Source: Chitinophaga filiformis (GTDB lineage: Bacteria > Bacteroidota > Bacteroidia > Chitinophagales > Chitinophagaceae). From it: a DNA stretch of 64,000 bases. The DNA lies in NCBI RefSeq assembly GCF_021646545.1, contig NZ_JAKIRP010000021.1:97589-161588 (forward strand), in the 5' to 3' direction. The notes beneath the pieces are model-generated. The model did no database searches. It had not been told where the DNA came from and saw nothing but the letters and a program-made list of their open reading frames with translations. The first letter of the stretch is position 1. The number at the start of each line of letters is the position of its first letter. This document shows, piece by piece, positions 62,901 through 64,000 of this stretch. The translations under genes and the position numbers were made by a program.

Positions 62901-64000
62901 GCTGTTCTACCTGTCCATGTGAAGGTGGTATTAGCAGTAGTAGATGATGCCGTCAGGTTCACACTGGTTCTATCACAAGTCAGTACCTGTGGTGTAGCGA
63001 TGGTCAGGTTTGGTTTATTGATATCCTGAGCTACAGTTACACTGTCCTTAGTTGAACAACCATTAGCTGTAGTTGCTGTTACAAAGTACTTACCAGGTGC
63101 AGTCACACTGATCGGGTTCTGACCTGCAGTTCTACCTGTCCATGTGAAGGTGGTACCAACTGTAGTAGATGACGCCGTTAAGTTGATGGTAGTCCTATCA
63201 CAGTTCAGTACCTGTGGTGTAGCGATGGTCAGGTTCGGTTTGTTGATATCCTGAGCTACAGTTACACTGTCCTTAGTTGAACAACCATTAGCTGTAGTTG
63301 CTGTTACAAAGTACTTACCAGGAGCAGTCACACTGATCGGGTTCTGACCGGCGCCTCTACCTGTCCATGTGAAGGTGGTGTTTGCAGTAGTAGAGGATGC
63401 CGTCAGACTCACACTGGTTCTATCACAAGTCAGGACCGGAGGTGTGGCGATGGTCAGGTTTGGTTTATTGATATCCTGAGCTACAGTTACACTGTCCTTA
63501 GTAGAACAACCATTAGCTGTAGTTGCTGTTACAAAGTACTTACCAGGTGCAGTCACACTTATCGGATTCTGACCGGCGCCTCTACCTGTCCATGTGAAGG
63601 TGGTATTAGCCGTAGTAGATGATGCCGTCAGGTTCACACTTGTTCTATCACAAGTCAATACCTGTGGTGTAGCGATGGTCAGGTTCGGTTTATTGATATC
63701 CTGAGCTACAATTACACTATCGATAGTAGAACAACCAGTAGCTGTTGTTGCCGTCACATAGTATTTACCCGGAGCAGTCACACTTATCGGATTCTGACCG
63801 ACGCCTCTACCTGTCCATGTGAAGGTGGTGTTTGCAGTAGTAGAGGATGCCGTCAGACTCACACTGGTTCTATCACAAGTCAGGACCGGAGGTGTGGCGA
63901 TGGTCAGGTTTGGTTTATTGATATCCTGAGCTACAGTTACACTGTCCTTAGTAGAACAACCATTAGCTGTAGTTGCTGTTACAAAGTACTTACCAGGTGC
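59936..64000 (-). CDS. Giant Ig-like repeat surface protein with T9SS type A tail (5' end outside window)
   Basis: The frame is open to base 64000, so the N-terminus lies beyond the window; the in-frame ATG at 63862 is internal to a repeat. The visible about 1354 residues contain about 12-13 tandem 75-residue repeats, each with the pattern KPNLTIATPQVLTCDRTS, LTASSTTANTTFTWTGR, GQNPISVTAPGKY and TATTANGCST, with two Cys that could form a disulfide in an Ig/PKD-like fold. Three more diverged Ig-like domains follow, then a T9SS type A sorting domain (YKTYPNPFVDKAFITF, LPAGVHFCVIKANG). A secreted, surface-attached adhesin is likely. Confidence 0.92.
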   Translation of the reverse strand, partial: APGKYFVTATTANGCSTKDSVTVAQDINKPNLTIATPPVLTCDRTSVSLTASSTTANTTFTWTGRGVGQNPISVTAPGKYYVTATTATGCSTIDSVIVAQDINKPNLTIATPQVLTCDRTSVNLTASSTTANTTFTWTGRGAGQNPISVTAPGKYFVTATTANGCSTKDSVTVAQDINKPNLTIATPPVLTCDRTSVSLTASSTTANTTFTWTGRGAGQNPISVTAPGKYFVTATTANGCSTKDSVTVAQDINKPNLTIATPQVLNCDRTTINLTASSTTVGTTFTWTGRTAGQNPISVTAPGKYFVTATTANGCSTKDSVTVAQDINKPNLTIATPQVLTCDRTSVNLTASSTTANTTFTWTGRTAGQNPISVTAPGKYFVTATTANGCSTKDSVAVAQDINKPNLTIATPQVLTCDRTSVSLTASSTTANTTFTWTGRTAGQNPISVTAPGKYYVTATTANGCSTIDSVTVAQDINKPNLSIATPQVLTCDRTSVSLTASSTTANTTFTWTGRGAGQNPISVTAPGKYYVTATTANGCSTIDSVTVAQDINKPNLTIATPQVLTCDRTSINLTASSTTANTTFTWTGRTAGQNPISVTAPGKYYVTATTANGCSTIDSVTVAQDINKPNLTIATPQVLTCDRTSVNLTASSTTAGTTFTWTGRTAGQNPISVTAPGKYYVTATTANGCSTRDSVTVAQDINKPNLTIATPQVLNCDRTTINLTASSTTAGATFTWTGRTAGQNPISVTAPGKYYVTATTANGCSAIDSVTVAQDINKPNLSIATPQVLTCDRTSVSLTASSTTANTTFTWTGRGAGQNPISVTAPGKYYVTATTANGCSAIDSVTVAQDINKPNLSIATPQVLTCDRTSINLTASSTTVGTTFTWTGRTAGQNPISVTAPGKYYVTATTANGCSSIDSVTVAQDINKPNLTIATPQVLTCDLKSINLTASSGTPNTTITWTGFAAGQNPVSVNTYGKYYVTATAANGCFKKDSVTVIQNITLPADVQASNDGPLICTKTMVKITGNTTTGNVSYAWTGPGNFSVTTKDANVNTKGTYSLKVTNNANGCYVTTSTTVDQNITPPANVQVSNDGPLTCDNDIVTLQGRSDLGGATYQWTGPGVNNESTATIFVTKPGTYTLLVTNPGNGCFVSTKTEVKEDKKRPDAIINAPAAMPEPLTEDVITAQTVVNATYAWTLTSPDGSWQMIDGDKAATLIYQSGNAGVNGTFELIVTDRGNGCQNTARLTLTAVPATNTMALAAKAPKAPPVEYKTYPNPFVDKAFITFKSPVNGKVTVEIYNALQGHMEKLLFNQQVRSGETYKLTLDGGTLPAGVHFCVIKANGITYTSRLLLVR
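61190..64000 (-). repeat. Tandem array of 225-bp coding repeats
   Basis: Exact 225-bp period, over 12 units in the window and continuing past its edge. Variants segregate as blocks: GRTAGQ versus GRGAGQ, KYYV...STID versus KYFV...STKD, and TCDRTS versus NCDRTT. The combinations are shuffled between units, as expected from recombination among copies. Confidence 0.92.

Noticed and set aside
59936..64000. Possible CRISPR array because of regular repeats
   Set aside because: The 225-bp units are nearly identical throughout, without unique spacers, and keep one open reading frame.

Overview
The window looks like a chromosome segment of a member of the Bacteroidota, most likely a Chitinophaga-like member of the Chitinophagaceae. 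This is inferred from gene content, because no rRNA or tRNA gene is visible. The supporting signs are two SusC/SusD pairs, an ECF sigma/FecR/STN-SusC signalling set, type IX secretion (T9SS) sorting domains on three proteins, a PorP/SprF protein with an OmpA partner, LytTR signalling, and several upstream boxes matching the Bacteroidota -7 element TAnnTTTG.

Layout. 1-5.1 kb: the 3' end of an unrecognised gene, a repeat-rich gap, a lipoprotein, a START-domain protein, a MacB/FtsX permease and a small membrane protein. 5.2-11.3 kb: mostly leftward housekeeping genes (LLM flavin oxidoreductase, YceI, RNase HI, acyl-CoA carboxylase carboxyltransferase, NlpC/P60 and CapA proteins). 11.5-19.6 kb: a secreted GH76 mannanase with beta-gamma crystallin repeats, a MarR-GNAT fusion, a sorbosone-type dehydrogenase with its cytochrome c, a Crp-type regulator, a pair of small membrane proteins and an old yellow enzyme. 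19.9-25.1 kb: SusD and SusC. 25.5-33.2 kb: an unknown gene, a noncoding block of palindromic repeats, a CBM6-like secreted protein, a CheR-PAS-histidine kinase with a separate CheB, a scramblase-like protein and a 44-residue membrane protein. 33.4-43.9 kb: a CocE-type hydrolase, two very large palindromes, the second SusD/SusC with FecR and ECF sigma, and a COG0523 metallochaperone. 44.3-54 kb: a lipoprotein subtilase, a LytS/LytR pair with an acyltransferase, a lipoprotein, an NtrC-type regulator, then OmpA and PorP/SprF. 54.4-64 kb: two giant repetitive surface proteins, the second open at the window edge.

How the genes fit together. The sigma/FecR/SusC/SusD set is a typical outer-membrane import system with surface signalling. 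The giant Calx-beta/DUF11 protein ends in a gliding-motility-type C-terminal domain and is followed directly by PorP/SprF and OmpA, the usual arrangement for a T9SS type B substrate and its outer-membrane partners. The dehydrogenase and cytochrome c, separated by two bases, look like a periplasmic oxidation unit. The COG0523 gene has a well-spaced promoter whose -7 box is overlapped by a perfect inverted repeat, suggesting metal-responsive repression.

The least explained material is noncoding: a perfect 86-bp palindrome and a near-perfect 99-bp palindrome between the susD and cocE genes (35.37-35.60 kb), three related imperfect palindromes at 26.1-26.85 kb, a dispersed element containing GTTTGTAGCGCGGGGT at four places, and four alternating copies of a 20-bp word at 19.65-19.89 kb. 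No CRISPR array, transposase, integrase, restriction or classical defence gene was seen.
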